60,000 nucleotides of DNA from Hydractinia symbiolongicarpus (Eukaryota; Cnidaria; Hydrozoa; Anthoathecata; Hydractiniidae). The notes beneath the pieces are model-generated. The model did no database searches. It was given only the letters and a program-made list of their open reading frames with translations, and had not been told where the DNA came from. Positions 21,501-33,800 of this stretch are shown here, one piece after another (within the stretch, counting starts at the first letter, position 1; each line of letters opens with the position of its first letter). The stretch spans positions 26,170,501 through 26,230,500 of the forward strand of contig NC_079879.1 in the NCBI RefSeq assembly GCF_029227915.1. Reading direction: 5' to 3'. A program made the position numbers and the translations under genes.

Positions 21501-22887
21501 CATAGAAGATAAGGGTCAATCTCCAATATCCACAAGATGGGTGGTCACAACAAAGAATATAGAGGGATACAAAACAGTTAAAGCTCGTTTGGTCATAAGA
21601 GGTTTTGAAGAAGAAGAGGTCAAAAATCTGACTAAGGACTCCCCAACTTTTTCAAAAGAAAGTCTTCGCATTGTACTTACGATGTTAGCAACCTATGAAT
21701 GGGAATGTCACACCTTAGATGTCAAGACGGCATTTCTTCAAGGCAACCAGATTGACAGAGAGGTTATCATAAAGCCACCAAAGGAAGCAAATACAACAGG
21801 TGTGCTCTGGAAACTAAATAAAGTTGTATACGGCCTTGCTGATGCTTCAAGAGCTTGGTATCTACGTGTGAAGGAAGAGCTAATCGGCTTGGGGTTGAGA
21901 ATGTCTTTATTTGATGAAGCATTATTTTATTGGATTCAAGATGACTGCTGCCAAGGACTGATTGTAATACATGTTGATGATTTTCTATGGGGAGGATCCC
22001 ATGATTTTCAAGTGAAGGTCATTTCGCCTATCAGAGAAACTTTTCTCATTGGATCTGAAGATTACTCCAATTTCAAATATGTTGGTGTCAATATACAACA
22101 ATCTAATGGTTCAATTAACTATGACCAAAAGAACTATGTGGCAGGTATGGAACTGGTCAAGATTCAAAACACAACAGACAGACATCGTCAACTATCACAT
22201 GAAGAACAATCAAACTTCCGATGTATATGTGGGCAACTAAACTGGATGTCATCGCAATCAAGGCCTGACATTTCATTTGATGTGTGCCAGCTAAGCACAA
22301 AACTAAACTGTGCAGTAGTTGATGATGTCATGAGAGCCAATAAAGTGGTAAAGAAGTTGAAATTGGATCCCAACATTTCCTTGAAATTTTGGAAACTTAA
22401 GCTTCCATTACAACTGATCTTATATTCTGATGCTTCATTTGGGAACCTTCAAGATGGCAGCTCTCAAAGTGGAATTTTTATTTTCCTGAAAGGTGTTGAG
22501 AATCTTATGGCACCTATCACATGGCAGTCTAAAAAGATTAAGAGAGTTGCGCGTAGCACTCTTGCTGCTGAGACACTAGCTCTTGTTAATGGTATTGATA
22601 CATGCATATGGGTGAAGAATGTGATAAATGAAGTGTTGAATACTAATCTAGAAGGCATCTTATGTCATACAGATAACAAATCATTGTTTGAAGCTGCCCA
22701 TTCAACAAAATCTTTGGAAGACAAACGGTTAAGGGTTGATATGGCTTCCCTTAGACAGAGTATCAATCAGAAAGAGATTGAATTGAAGTGGATTTCTACC
22801 AAACATCAGTTAGCAGACGTGTTAACAAAACAAGGAGCAAATAGCACACTCTTAATGAATGTGCTACAGAGGGGTCATGAAGAATAA
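18529..22887 (+). CDS. Copia Gag-Pol polyprotein, unit 2 (1452 aa)
   Basis: This is an exact copy of the unit 1 protein, shifted by 4900 bp, with the same zinc knuckle, D-C-G protease, D-D-35-E integrase, V-D-D reverse transcriptase and RNase H. It is read from its own primer-binding site downstream of the middle LTR. Because both units are identical, the D-C-G variant is inherited by both and is not an independent second observation. Confidence 0.95.
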   Translation: MSKSWVPPPSLDKETSYKDWKKEVQIWQALTELKAEKQGPAIFMGLRGKAKESVLELDIEQISAATGVKAITNRLDKIYLKDENQTAYLAYETFEKFKRPPEMSMNDYLIEFERLYHKIQGHNMVLPDGVLAYRVLQSANLTPEQQQLARATLNELRYDAMVRQLKKIFGDTVASLGTNTEVKIEPVLQASADTIEQNYFTQRGGYQRSRFRRGRPATASNQRYAGRKTRPNNRRMNPSDQSGSPSRCNICQSIYHWASNCPHSYENQEPEDVRKEDSHSKVTFFAKIREDEMQSLVGETLSCAVLDCGCTKTVCGNTWYQCFIDNLENDRLPEEHPSQIRFKFGDSEAVCSMKRVFLPVIIGSKEVYLETEIVPNEIPLLLSQVSMKKAEAVLDFINDSVTMFGEHHPLKFTTTGHYCIPLNNNIIEMDGKKHDHLLPQVAFVCASTKSRKSKIIKLHRQFCHPSAEKLKSLIKASNSFLNDRSEVMKVIDEVSNSCEVCIKYRKPRPRPIVGLPMSSEFNQCVALDLVQLSQSLWFIHIIDVFTRFSSAKLTKTKDKDVITDIIFEIWLARFGQPRKFLADNGGEFVNKVYEEMCEQFNIEFSTTAAESPWSNGLCERHNGMIKEMLKKIIEDTKCTHNRALFWAISAKNSLSNNKGFSPNQLVYGKNHDYPCILTDHLPAMNDTVSSKTVAHNLAVMHASRRAFIAAESSERIRRALRHNVQCYNDERYINGDRVFYKRKDSEKWHGPGTVIGQENKQVLVKHGGSYVRVHMCRLQKLDQVLHSQKPLQDTERSTEVTTTQVNNCIPLERDDVFGEYVGADDFDSNNTEEPENEKTTNLQTTKETTSDGASMNETTTHKISTNEITTNRNVSNSSTVQGIPKLKTKIIYKLTPDSEWTRGLVHSRAGKVSRKGKEGRQYGSCLNVQNEDTGEINWLDFKRCVSDWQPVVETNETEEVLLSTQATVTDEVLNAKYKELANWEDNKVFSTIEDKGQSPISTRWVVTTKNIEGYKTVKARLVIRGFEEEEVKNLTKDSPTFSKESLRIVLTMLATYEWECHTLDVKTAFLQGNQIDREVIIKPPKEANTTGVLWKLNKVVYGLADASRAWYLRVKEELIGLGLRMSLFDEALFYWIQDDCCQGLIVIHVDDFLWGGSHDFQVKVISPIRETFLIGSEDYSNFKYVGVNIQQSNGSINYDQKNYVAGMELVKIQNTTDRHRQLSHEEQSNFRCICGQLNWMSSQSRPDISFDVCQLSTKLNCAVVDDVMRANKVVKKLKLDPNISLKFWKLKLPLQLILYSDASFGNLQDGSSQSGIFIFLKGVENLMAPITWQSKKIKRVARSTLAAETLALVNGIDTCIWVKNVINEVLNTNLEGILCHTDNKSLFEAAHSTKSLEDKRLRVDMASLRQSINQKEIELKWISTKHQLADVLTKQGANSTLLMNVLQRGHEE

Positions 22888-23171
22888 TAGTGACCAATTA
22901 AATGTTGAGTTATGAAAATTTGAATATTGTGTTCAAAAATTAAGTTTTTTTGAGTTTTTATCTTTTAGAATTTTTATGTTTAAATTCCACACAAGTAATC
23001 ACACGAAGAAAGAGAGATACATGTAGTGATGTCTTAACCAAGACTAGTACAGTAGAGGGTTTTGGTGAAAAGCCAGTTTTGCCCCTAGACCACTGTACTA
23101 AGCGAGTAGGAGTCGCTATAAATTCCTCTCAACATTCGAATAACCAACTGAACGCCAAACAGAAAGAAAAT

Positions 23172-23180
23172 AGAGGGAGA
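23172..23180 (+). promoter_or_regulatory. Polypurine tract, unit 2
   Basis: The same AGAGGGAGA stands just before the 3' LTR. Confidence 0.75.
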
Positions 23181-23181
23181 T

Positions 23182-23403
23182 TGTTGATCTTCTATCTAGG
23201 CGATTACTAATAAGAATCACTTGGTGGTGGGGTTTTAATTGTATTGAACCAGTATCATTGGTAATTCGTTGTGTTTAGTCAGAGTGGTGTTCAATAGTGT
23301 TGAGTTGAATCAATCACACTAATTTAGCGTTGCGTTATACGCAGAAAGAACTATTGCGAAGATAACCTACAGGTTAGTCTTATATATATATTCCTATTTA
23401 ACA
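23182..23403 (+). repeat. Copia 3' LTR
   Basis: Identical to the other two LTRs. It is followed by GTTTT (23404-23408), the right copy of the 5-bp target duplication. Ordinary host DNA resumes after that. Confidence 0.93.
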
Positions 23404-23408
23404 GTTTT
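23404..23408. repeat. Target-site duplication, right copy (GTTTT)
   Basis: Matches 13377-13381. The pair delimits one integration event of 10,022 bp. Confidence 0.85.
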
Positions 23409-24846
23409 TGACTATCATGACAATTTTTTATCACATTGTTAAGGTTATGCCATTCGAGAGATTTGTTGACTATACCCTTTGCAAATGTTTCCATTGCCTC
23501 TATGTTTTTTTGTCATGTCCCTACAATTATCTTCTGATAGAAAAAGAGAATCATATATTTTTACAGTCTCCTCTGAGAATGCACATCTCAGCATTTAACA
23601 TTGATACAATCCTTAGTGTTCAACTGGGTTACCTCTGCATATTTCTCCCAGAGGGACCACCTGTCTGTCTACAAATGCTGATAAAATAGCACTTATCTAG
23701 ACTATTAAAAATGCTCTTTTTTGTGATTACAATAAAGATATTGATAGATATTTTCTTCTTCTTTCACTTTCATTTTCTCGCAGTAAATTCGTATCACAGC
23801 GTCATGTTGTGTTTACCTTTAGAATGGATTCTTGAACCAAAGCAGTGGGTATTCTATCAAACAAGCTGTAGTATGTTGGATGTTATACTTGTAGTGTTTT
23901 CTGCACATTTATCTTTGTGAAATATGATATACTGTCGGAATATGGTAATAGTCACAAAACTTTCATCTCTTTTAAACATCAAGAACATATACTAAGTTTA
24001 TTATTTCAATTTTTGCTGAAGCTATAAGACTTTTATTTTCAATGGAAAGCAACTTTTTTTATGCTGCTTACATCAATTAATTTTACATATTGCAAAAAAT
24101 TTCCTTGTATTTTTTTTTCTGATGTACATACCAACAAAATATGGCCAGTGGTTAATCCAGGAAATTACTTTAGGCGTCGGTAATCCCCTAAATTGTCTGT
24201 CAACCTTTTCATAAAACAAGAAACTTAATTTTTTTTTATCAAAAGTTAATATTTTAAAGTGAACCTACAAGGTCTAGAACCGTTACCACCACTTTTTTTC
24301 CCTATCATTAGAAGAAGTAAGGCAGTTTACATCTCTCTATTTTGGGCGCTAAAATTAGATGTCCCCAAAATCGGTATAACAATGTCTTAATTGACCAGTA
24401 TTAGCCTCTGATGTCAAACAATTTCCCCACAGATGTTCCCAAATATGTGTATCTATTATAAGGCAAGAAACTGTAATGTAATTTCCCTTTCAGGTTTTGA
24501 CTTTTAACTAAGCTAAATCTTTAGACTTGTCCTTTCATAGTTACTCTAGCTGCAAATAGAAGGGGGGGTGATATTTAAGCTTGAATCATTTTAGTACTAA
24601 TAATGCTAAATACTAGCTATGTTTTAGTAGGATTAGTCCTTAAAGATAAAAACTAAGCATTTGTACTGATTTTCTCTGTCTTTACTCTTTGATAGCTTAA
24701 GCTAAAGTAATCAATGCAGCAACATTGTCTACATCCTTAGTAATGCAGCTATTTTCTGATCTCTTGTAAGGTTGGGAAAATGTGTTGGTTTGGAGTGGAG
24801 TATCGACATTTTCTGTTTATCATGTTATTATAGATGTAAACAAAAT
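23409..24846. other. Intergenic gap between Copia array and midasin
   Basis: About 1.4 kb of AT-rich DNA. It holds a short dispersed repeat (23803-23856) and presumably the midasin promoter and 5' UTR. Just before the start codon is a polypyrimidine-poor TTATTATAG acceptor-like site (AG at 24832-24833). No other gene was seen. Confidence 0.5.
23803..23856 (+). repeat. Dispersed repeat R3, copy b
   Basis: Matches 6868-6920 (GTTGTGTTTACCTTTAG, GAACCAAAGCAGTGGG, ATTCTAT). Function unknown; possibly a Gypsy LTR piece. Confidence 0.45.
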
Positions 24847-27800
24847 ATGGAGGTGTTCCAACTCTTTATTTATGATGAATTAAAAGAGTTTTTGCAACTT
24901 GCAAAGAATGCTCAAGTGGTTTCTCCTGAAATAAGAATATTGGAAACAATTGTGAAAAAAAAGGTAGGAAAATAATTGTGTTTTAGAATCCACTTAAATG
25001 GTTTGTTTAGGTTATGAATCTTAACTTATCCTTACTTGAAATAGTAATTCTTTTTTGCATGTCTCATATTACACAATTCTTTACCTATTATTGCTCACTA
25101 AGATTTTATTAAACCACTCATTAACTTATTATAAGTTTCAACCAAACTTAAAAAAAACTATGTATCTATGCAGCTTTTTTAGATAAGAGACACTTTATTT
25201 AAAAGATTAACTAAGAAAGTTAAGAGTTTTTTTGAGAAGCACTATGGTAAGATATATCATGTTTAGTAATTTCTCATGGGAATTACAGTTTATTTACTAT
25301 GGGTATAAGAAGCTCCAAGAAATATGTCATGAAGCATGACATGGACACACCAGAAAATATTAATGCAAGAACTAATGAAGCAAACAGACTCCATGCAGAA
25401 TCGGGTGGTGCTGATGTTCTTACATTACATTTGCAAACAATTAAACGATATAGTAACAGACGAGGTGCCATATTTGAAGATAAAAAAGATATTAAAAAAG
25501 ACCTTGAAATCAAATTACGACAAAATTATTTAGATGAATTTATATGATAACATAATTTTGTGTTTGGCATATGTTGTATTTTATTTTTCCTTTTAAAAAC
25601 ATTAAAATGTATATATTTACCTTGAATTATGATATTTTATGCTCGGAATGTTTTTTAACATGCCTGACATAATTTTCATAACAAACTGCTTTTTCTACTT
25701 AAACTAAAGTACACACGTACTTTCTTACTTTCTTTAATACCTGTGCCCTTTTTTATGTAGTTTGTGAATTTTTGACAAGACATTCAAAAATCAACAAAAT
25801 ATATTTGATGCTTCTTTATGTGTTTAATTATCTTTTTCTACTAGCTGGAATCATTTAGTAAAATGATGTGCGACGATCACACACCTAATGTGTTTTATGA
25901 ATGTTTTTGTTGTAAATAAGCAAAAGTGGTAGATATGATACACTTACAGTTTTTACCATGCCAAACCAATTTCCACAAGGTATTTGCTGTCAGACATATT
26001 CAACCAGCTTTATTTTGCGCATCCTTAGCATCAGGAAGCAATTTAACTGACATTTGGAACAAAAACCCTCATATGTTTTGTGTGGACTTACGAGTTTTAT
26101 TTATTAATAAATTATTTTTAGGTGTGGTCCATATCAGATAAAAATGATTTGCTACACAGCTTGTCTATGTTGTTGTTATCATCCGAAGAATGTCTTTCTG
26201 GTATCCTGTCATCCGCTTTTGCTTTTTTGTTACCAGAATTATATTTCAGAGCTGTTGAGACAGTTACAAACACAAATGATAGAAATTTAAACTTCTCTAG
26301 TTTGCTTGCATCACTCCTGAGGAACTCATGTGAAATACTTAATTATGGTGTGCTTGTGGAGAAAGAAATATTTCGATTGTTACAATGGATGAAAGAAGAA
26401 GTTCAAGAATTTGTTGACAATTTTAATGTTATTTTCAATTATTTGAGTTTACTAATCACTTTAATGGATGCTGGAAATTGTAGCTGTGAACAGATTTGTT
26501 CATTAGAACATATTCACACGTTTACTAGCAGTAGTAATGTGGAACTTCGTTGGTATTCTTTCAAAATATTATCAAAATCTTTGAATATTACAGACACTGA
26601 TTCTTACATGCAAACTTGGTTCACTTTAAATGAATATGAACAGATGATGTTAAAAGATTCTTTAAAAAGAGTTGATCATAGAACTTTGTCTGAAGTAAAA
26701 AGGGGAGGTCATTCAGCTTCAAGAACCCTATTCTTAGATAAAAGCAACTTCCGTGGTAACTATGTTCCTGTCATGAACTTCTTGTTTACCTTTTTTGACA
26801 ATGGTACTGAATTACCACTAGAATCCTCAATGGTTTTAACAAATTCAATGTATAGCAACTTAAAATCACTCATATGTGCAGTATTATCAAAATCTGCTGT
26901 TCTGTTATCTGGAGAAATGGGTTGTGGTAAAACAACCTTGGTAGAATACTTAGCAGGATGTCTTGGTCGCACTAATCCTCCAGGGTTATTAAAACTGCAA
27001 CTTGGTGATCAAACCGACAGCAAGGTGGGGTATTTTACATTTTACCCTTAATAAGGGCATTCACCATTTCTACAAATCTCTTTTTTTACATACGGCTGTT
27101 TTTTTTATAAAAATAAGTTCCTGATTGAAAATATGGAACAAGATTAATTAATTTCCACTTTTTGATTATAATACTTGTTTAGATGTATTTTGTTTTTATA
27201 GTCATTGCTGGGAACCTACATGTGTTGTGAACAGCCAGCGACATTTAAATGGCAACCAGGCTCGTTAACACAAGCTGTAATGCAAGGAAGTTGGGTGCTA
27301 TTTGAAGATATTGATGCCGCTCCACCAGATGTAATGGCAACTTTAGTTAGCCTTATCAAATCAAAATGTTTGATTATACCTGGACATGGGGAGGAGATTA
27401 CACCTGCTGCCGGTTTTCAGATCTTTGCAACAACGAGGTATATACTGTTTTTAATCAACATTTTTTATTTTTTTGAGTTTATACAGTAAGGTGGAAAAAA
27501 AATGTTTTGAAGAGGGACTTGAAATATTACTTTAGGTCACACAATTCCAATGGAACATTTTATAGTTTTTTTAAGTGTGATTACAAAGCCTAAAATTTTT
27601 TAAATGTTAAATTATTATTAAAAATCAGAGTCGTGGACTGGTGTTGGGTTAGAAGTTCTAAAGGAGGCAAAACGTTTAGGACTATTTAAAAGCAGATATT
27701 TGCAGCAATTTAACTGTATTTTCATTAGTTTTTGTTGAACCTCTTCTTGTGAAAAACGTTTTTGGTGAATCCTTCACTCAAATTTTAGGTCTGGACACCA

Positions 27801-27897
27801 CAGTTTCTCACAAAATCAAAATATTTCCATGCAAATGCTTGAGAAGTTGTGTCACAGAATACACATGGAAGCTCCCAATAAACAGGAATTAATACAG
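24847..27897 (+). CDS. MDN1: Midasin exons 1-4: N-terminal domain and AAA1 (aa 1-455)
   Basis: Exons 24847-24963, 26122-27024, 27202-27437 and 27789-27897. The first ~290 residues form the helical N-terminal domain. The AAA1 P-loop is GEMGCGKT at residues 303-310, followed by [10 protein letters not shown], a signature shared with vertebrate midasin. The Walker B region reads VLFEDID, with E375-D376 where active modules have D-E. The same E-D order occurs in human, so AAA1 probably binds but may not hydrolyse ATP (inference). Intron 1 (24964-26121) contains a separate small ORF. Confidence 0.93.
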
Positions 27898-30800
27898 GTA
27901 ATGTTCAATTATTGATATTTGTGACATTTTGTTATGCTTTTGCAACAAAAAAATTACTTTTGTTCTTTGTTGTTCTATTTCAGATTGTTCAGACAAGATT
28001 TAACAATCTCTCTTCCATTGCTTCAAAAATGGTTGATATATATAGTCTTGTTTCATCTGACGTTACATTAGAATCTGATAATGATGTAGCTCAAACAAAG
28101 TTATCAGCAGGCAGCAGGCAGAGTACACCTCGTGATTTACTAAAATGGTGTTGCCATACATCAAGATCAATCGAACAGTGTAATCAAATCCCTGCACAAG
28201 AGTGTATATTTTTAAAGGCTTTAAATTGTTTTTGTTTGTCAGTGCCAAAAATAAAAGACCGCCATGCTATCGCATATTCTGTTGGAGCTAAACTTGGTTT
28301 AACAAAGGAAAAAGTTGAATATTATTTGTATAATTACAAACCAACTGTCGTAAAAACGGATTTCTTTTTTAAAGTTGGTGAAGTAAAGTTAAATAAAGAG
28401 GTATGTAAAAAAATAAACTTGCACTCATCCAAGCAAAGATTTTCATTTACAAGACATTCCCTGAAACTTTTGGAAGACATTGCTGAAGGAGTTATGAATA
28501 ATGAGCCTATTTTACTTGTTGGAGAAACTGGCTGTGGTAAAACATCTACGGTTCAGTTCCTGGCAGAACAGTGTGGTCAAACAGTTAATGTTGTAAACAT
28601 GAGTCAACAGAGCGATATGGCTGACTTACTTGGGGGGTTTAAACCAATGGATATGGGACAAGTTGTAAAGCCATTAAAAGAAATGTTTGTGGACTTGTTC
28701 ATTGAGACATATTCACAAAAACAAAACCTGAAGTTTTTAGGACATGTGGATCAATGTTTTGGTCAAAAGAAGTGGAGTACACTTATCAAGTTGTTTGTGT
28801 ATTGCTGTCAAAAAGCACTAGGGAGAAAAAAGAAGGACACAGAAGACGGTAATTATTTTTACTTGTTATCAGTATTCATGATTGGCAATTCATCTTTAGC
28901 ACGGCTAAAATATGTTTTAAAACATGTTTAAAATATGTTTAAAAAATACATATTTGAACACCAAAACTTTAAACAAAATGATAAAATTCGTTTTAGAACT
29001 AAAGTAAAATTGTAAAAAAAATGTAAAAGATAAAATTGACTTTGCCTGTTACAGACAAACACACGCAATTTATGTATTAGTATGTACAAAGACTTAATGT
29101 ATTTCTTTTGTTGTAATATATTTTTAGATGAAATATTCAAAAGTTTGGGAGCAAAATGGGAGGCTATGCTTTCAGACGTTAATTCTCTGGAAAAGAAACT
29201 TTCCACTCAAGAAGGATTAGTGTTCAACTTTGTTGAAGGAACTTTAGTTAAGTCTATTAGGTCCGGTTATTGGATTTTACTGGATGAAATAAACTTAGCA
29301 ACAGCTGAAACATTGCAATGTTTAAGTGGCTTGCTGGACAGCCAATCCGGATCCATGGTGCTAACAGAGAGAGGGTAAATCTATGTTTTTTCTACTTGAC
29401 TCTAATTTTATCTGTAAACCTAACTGGTGTTGATATTTTTTTTAGTTATAGTTTTTAAGCTCCTTGCTGCCTAACATGACAGTTACGCACCAACTGTCAG
29501 GTACTTTTATAGTACCACTTTAATGCATGTTAGATGCCAAATTTAAAATCGAAATTTCTAATTTTTTTAAACAGCTAATAAACAAAGAAATTTTGCTGCA
29601 TATTCTTTCATACTTAACCTTTGCATTATATTCTCTACAACAAGACAATATAAACATTATTGCACAGAAAGTTTACTATTAAAACATTTCATAAGTTGTG
29701 TGTTTATCCAAAAATAGGAGAAGTTTCTTCTTTTAGCTGGGTTAATAATAATGATTTTAGCTGTATATTCATTGATTTATAAGGTTTTTATTTCACCGTT
29801 TTCTAGGGATATCAATCCAATAACACGTCATAAAAACTTTCGCTTGTTTGCATGCATGAATCCTGCAACTGATGTTGGCAAGAAAGATCTCCCATATGGT
29901 ATAAGAAATAGGTATGTAATTTGCTAATTGGTCTTAATCATATGTCATCTCTAAATATTTTTTCCCTTCAAGATGTAATGTATCTAACAGTATGTGAAAA
30001 ACTTTGTTTCCTGTTTAGATTTTCGGAAATATATGTTGATGAAATGGATGATGCATCTGATTTAAAAACATTAGTTGCTTATTACCTGAACAACTTAAAT
30101 GTATCTTCGGACATTATCAGTGGCATTGTTAAGTAGGTTAACTTCTTTAAAAAAACTTGAAATGTTTGTAAATACACAAATGCTTTATTACTAAGTCTAA
30201 AATAATTATAATGATCAGTATTGGTACTATTTGTGTATCTGTCCAACATGGTGTCTATATAATTGTTATATTTTTTGCTTTATTAACATATCAGTAACAA
30301 TCGCTATAACTATACGGAGACTGTGTGTCTGTCTGTAACAGGCAAAGTGGATGTGTTCATTTTCCTTTCATGTTGCTGAAAAATGCATGTCTAATAAGTT
30401 AAATTTTCTGACATTACCGCATGACGAAAATAATAATACTTAAACGTCAATATAGGATATATTAAATAATGAAGCCATTACAGTGCACCTAAAACTTTGA
30501 GGCCAAATAACTTGGAAATGAAGAGGTGAATCAATGATTTTTTACTACGTGGGTAACTAGGGACCACCAATTTGGGTAATTTTCCCAAACCTGTGTCCCT
30601 GAATCCGTTTCGAAATGGACGGGTTGATGCGTCATCAAAAAACCTTTAAACACTAATATCTTTGAAACCATTTATCAAAAGTACATGATCCTATACATTT
30701 TCTTGATCAGCGTTTCAAGATCTATGCGATTGATGCAACAGGTACACAAATTTCCAAAAAAAATCTAGGTATTGACGGGCCATGCTGACGTCAGCAAAAT

Positions 30801-33800
30801 ATTTAAACCCGTATATCTCATTAACCGCTTATCAAAAGTACATGATCATATATATTTTCTTGATCAGTGCTTTAAGCTCTACACAATAGAGGCAACGTGA
30901 AAATAAGCTTCTGAATTTTTATTTTTTTTGTGGATTGGTTGCTGACGTCATCAAAATTCAAATAACGCTTCTTTTGCATTTTTATCCTGCCTTAGTGAAT
31001 TTTTCCACGGGCTTTATCGACTAGTTAGTAATATTTTACTATCATAATTTTATCCATTCAATTTCTATAATATTTTTATCTTAGCATGAAACGTTTTTTG
31101 TTCTTTGTTCTCACCTGTAATTGACATGTTTTTAAATCAAATTTTTCAGCTTTTACTTCACCATTCGGAATCTTGCAAAAGACAAACTTGTTGATGGTTC
31201 TGGTTACAGGCCACATTACAGGTAACGTTTAGCGTAACTTCTTTCAATGCAAATAAACCTGCTTATATTGATAATCTGTAGTGTCAGAAATCAAAGTTCT
31301 TGTTTACAAATGTTTTGTGTCATTGTGCATGCATTGTTTTCTTAAGCTTGCGAACACTGTGTCGTGGATTACAATATGCAGTTAACCAATTAAATTGCCC
31401 ACCTCTCAGAGCTGTTTATGAGGTATGCGTGTTAAACACAGTATCTTTAAAAGTTTTTCTTTAATTTAACAATATAATAATCTTATTACAGTAGCTTTAA
31501 TAAAGATAAATACCATGTTAATGAAAAAAAAAATTGTTTGACTTTTTTAATTTTCTTATTACACCACAGGGTCTATGCATGAGCTTTTTAACACAACTTG
31601 ATCGACCGTCACATCCACTGGTGACTGCACATATTAAGAAAAATGTGTTTACAAATGTGAAAAACGTATCAAGTATATTGTCTTCACCATTGCCTAAACC
31701 ACAGCATGGAAACAACGTTTCTGTTCAAGGATATTGGATTAGTGTTGGTAGTAAAAAGGCTTTTAATGATAAAGGTTATGTGGTGACAACAAGTGTAAGG
31801 AAAAATTTGCAAGACCTAGCAAGAGTTGTGGCTGGAAGGTTATTTCATTATTAGTTTGATTTCACATAATGCAGTGTTATGGAACAAAAAAAACTCTCCT
31901 GAGTGTCTGAATACACAAGAAAAGCCCATGCTCTTATAATATCTTTTTTTATTAATAAAAGGTGAAATGATCTCTAGCACTCTTTGCTAACTCAGAAGTG
32001 ACACATTTTAAATGTTTTGGCAGATATTTACAATTGCATGTTGGAGGCACCTCATTTGTAACAACAACCGTAAACAAAAAAAGATTTGCTTGTAAAAATT
32101 TATAGTCAACATACAACTCTTTTTCTTTAGAGAAATAAAACACTACAAGTCCTAACTAATATAAAAAAATAACATCAGATAGAAATTTGGATTAAATTCT
32201 AGTACTTTATATTTATATTTGATACCATTAAAAGCACAATTTGTGTGGACTATAAAACTTTTCGAAAAATAAGTAAAAAGCATTAAAGAAGTTTTTTCCT
32301 AGGTATGTGATTTTTTGTTTAAATTATCCAATAAACATCGTCATTCTCAGGGCTTGGAGTTTCAAAAGAACTCAATCAATTTAAATTTTTACTTTTTTAA
32401 TCTTTTAATACTTCCTTATAAAGGAAGCATGGCATCTGTCAAAAGATGCCATGGTGCATTGAAGTTAGATTGTTTACTGTATATATTGAATATTTCACCA
32501 TAGAAAGTATCCTGTGTTACTGCAAGGCGAAACATCTGTTGGGAAAACAAGTTTAATATCATATCTTGCAAAGTTAACAGGTAACCACTGTGTTCGTATA
32601 AACAATCATGAACACACAGATATTCAGGAATATATTGGTTGCTATGGTGCGGATGACAATGGAAATCTTATCTTTAAAGAAGGTTTGTATCTTATATTTT
32701 TTGTAAATTTTTCTACCATCATTAAATGTTTAAATAACAAAGCTGAAGTAGCTTAACACACTTTATACTTTAACACACTTTATGCTTTATACAACTTTTG
32801 CAAGCCAATTTTATTTGTGAAATTGTAAGACAAAGATTGTCCATGTTGTGTAAATGTATTTTATACTTTTGAATAACAATGATTACATGTTTATTTGTTT
32901 CAGGTGTTCTTGTAACAGCCATGCGGAGAGGTTACTGGATCATTTTAGATGAATTGAATTTAGCACCAACAGATGTTTTAGAGGCACTAAATAGGGTAAG
33001 ATTTATCAAAGTTACAAAACGGATTTAACAGGAGTGAGAACACAGTTTCTGGTTTTTCACTTTTTTTTTATTAAAACAATTAACATGCATGGAAATTCAA
33101 CTACAAAGTTTATTATATACTTCTTTAAAGTTGTAAATTAAACTTATTATTAAAATGATCATTCAGGGCAATTTGAGAAAGACAATTTTGCAAGTGCTGC
33201 ATCCATCATCTGTTTTAAGTACGCCACAAAAAATAATGAATAAAGTATCCCAAAGTTGTGCAAAAAATACAAGGGGCTTAGGATCCTCAATTTTTCCTGT
33301 ATTTTCCTGTATTTTCTGTTTTTTCAGCTACTGGATGATAACAGGGAGTTATTTATTGCTGAAACGCAAGAAACAATCAAAGCCCATCCACATTTTATGT
33401 TATTTGCAACACAAAATCCTCCAGGTCATTATGGTGGAAGGAAGGTAAAATAATGTAGCATTTCTTCTTATTAAGATAGAGAAAGTGATTCCCCCCCAAA
33501 AAGACATTAACAACTGGATTCTTAAGCGTTCTGAAAACAGCTGGGAAACTCTATAAAATACTTGTGTTTATATTCTCCCAGGTTTTTAATTTGATATGAC
33601 GTATGTGAGAAATTACATCCGGCAGTGTGCAAATGCATACTAATTATTTTTTTAAAACAAACAGATAGATGGTAAGAATTTTCTTACCAAAGGGTTTTTT
33701 TTTCATGCTGGAGATAAGTGGGACGTTTAAACTTTACACTTAAACTTAAATGAAAATAGGAGAACTTGTTGACCAAAATAAATAAGCCAAATTTTTTAAA

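Larger units (their letters stand above)
13382..23403 (+). mobile_element. Copia retrotransposon tandem array (LTR-int-LTR-int-LTR)
   Basis: Three LTRs (13382-13603, 18282-18503, 23182-23403; 222 bp, TG...CA) share two internal regions with an exact offset of 4900 bp. The three LTRs are identical on direct comparison, and the two Gag-Pol translations are identical over 1452 residues. The 5-bp sequence GTTTT flanks the whole array once (13377-13381 and 23404-23408) and is absent around the middle LTR. That pattern fits one insertion followed by unequal recombination between LTRs or sister copies, or a duplication made in assembly. The zero divergence implies a very young element. Confidence 0.95.

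Noticed and set aside
24772-24846. Upstream in-frame extension of midasin exon 1
   Set aside because: It begins at TTG, has no ATG and does not resemble other midasin N-termini; a splice acceptor-like site lies inside it.
25283-25513. Minus-strand ORF opposite the 82-aa ORF
   Set aside because: A shadow of the plus-strand frame with biased, unfamiliar composition and no better start context.
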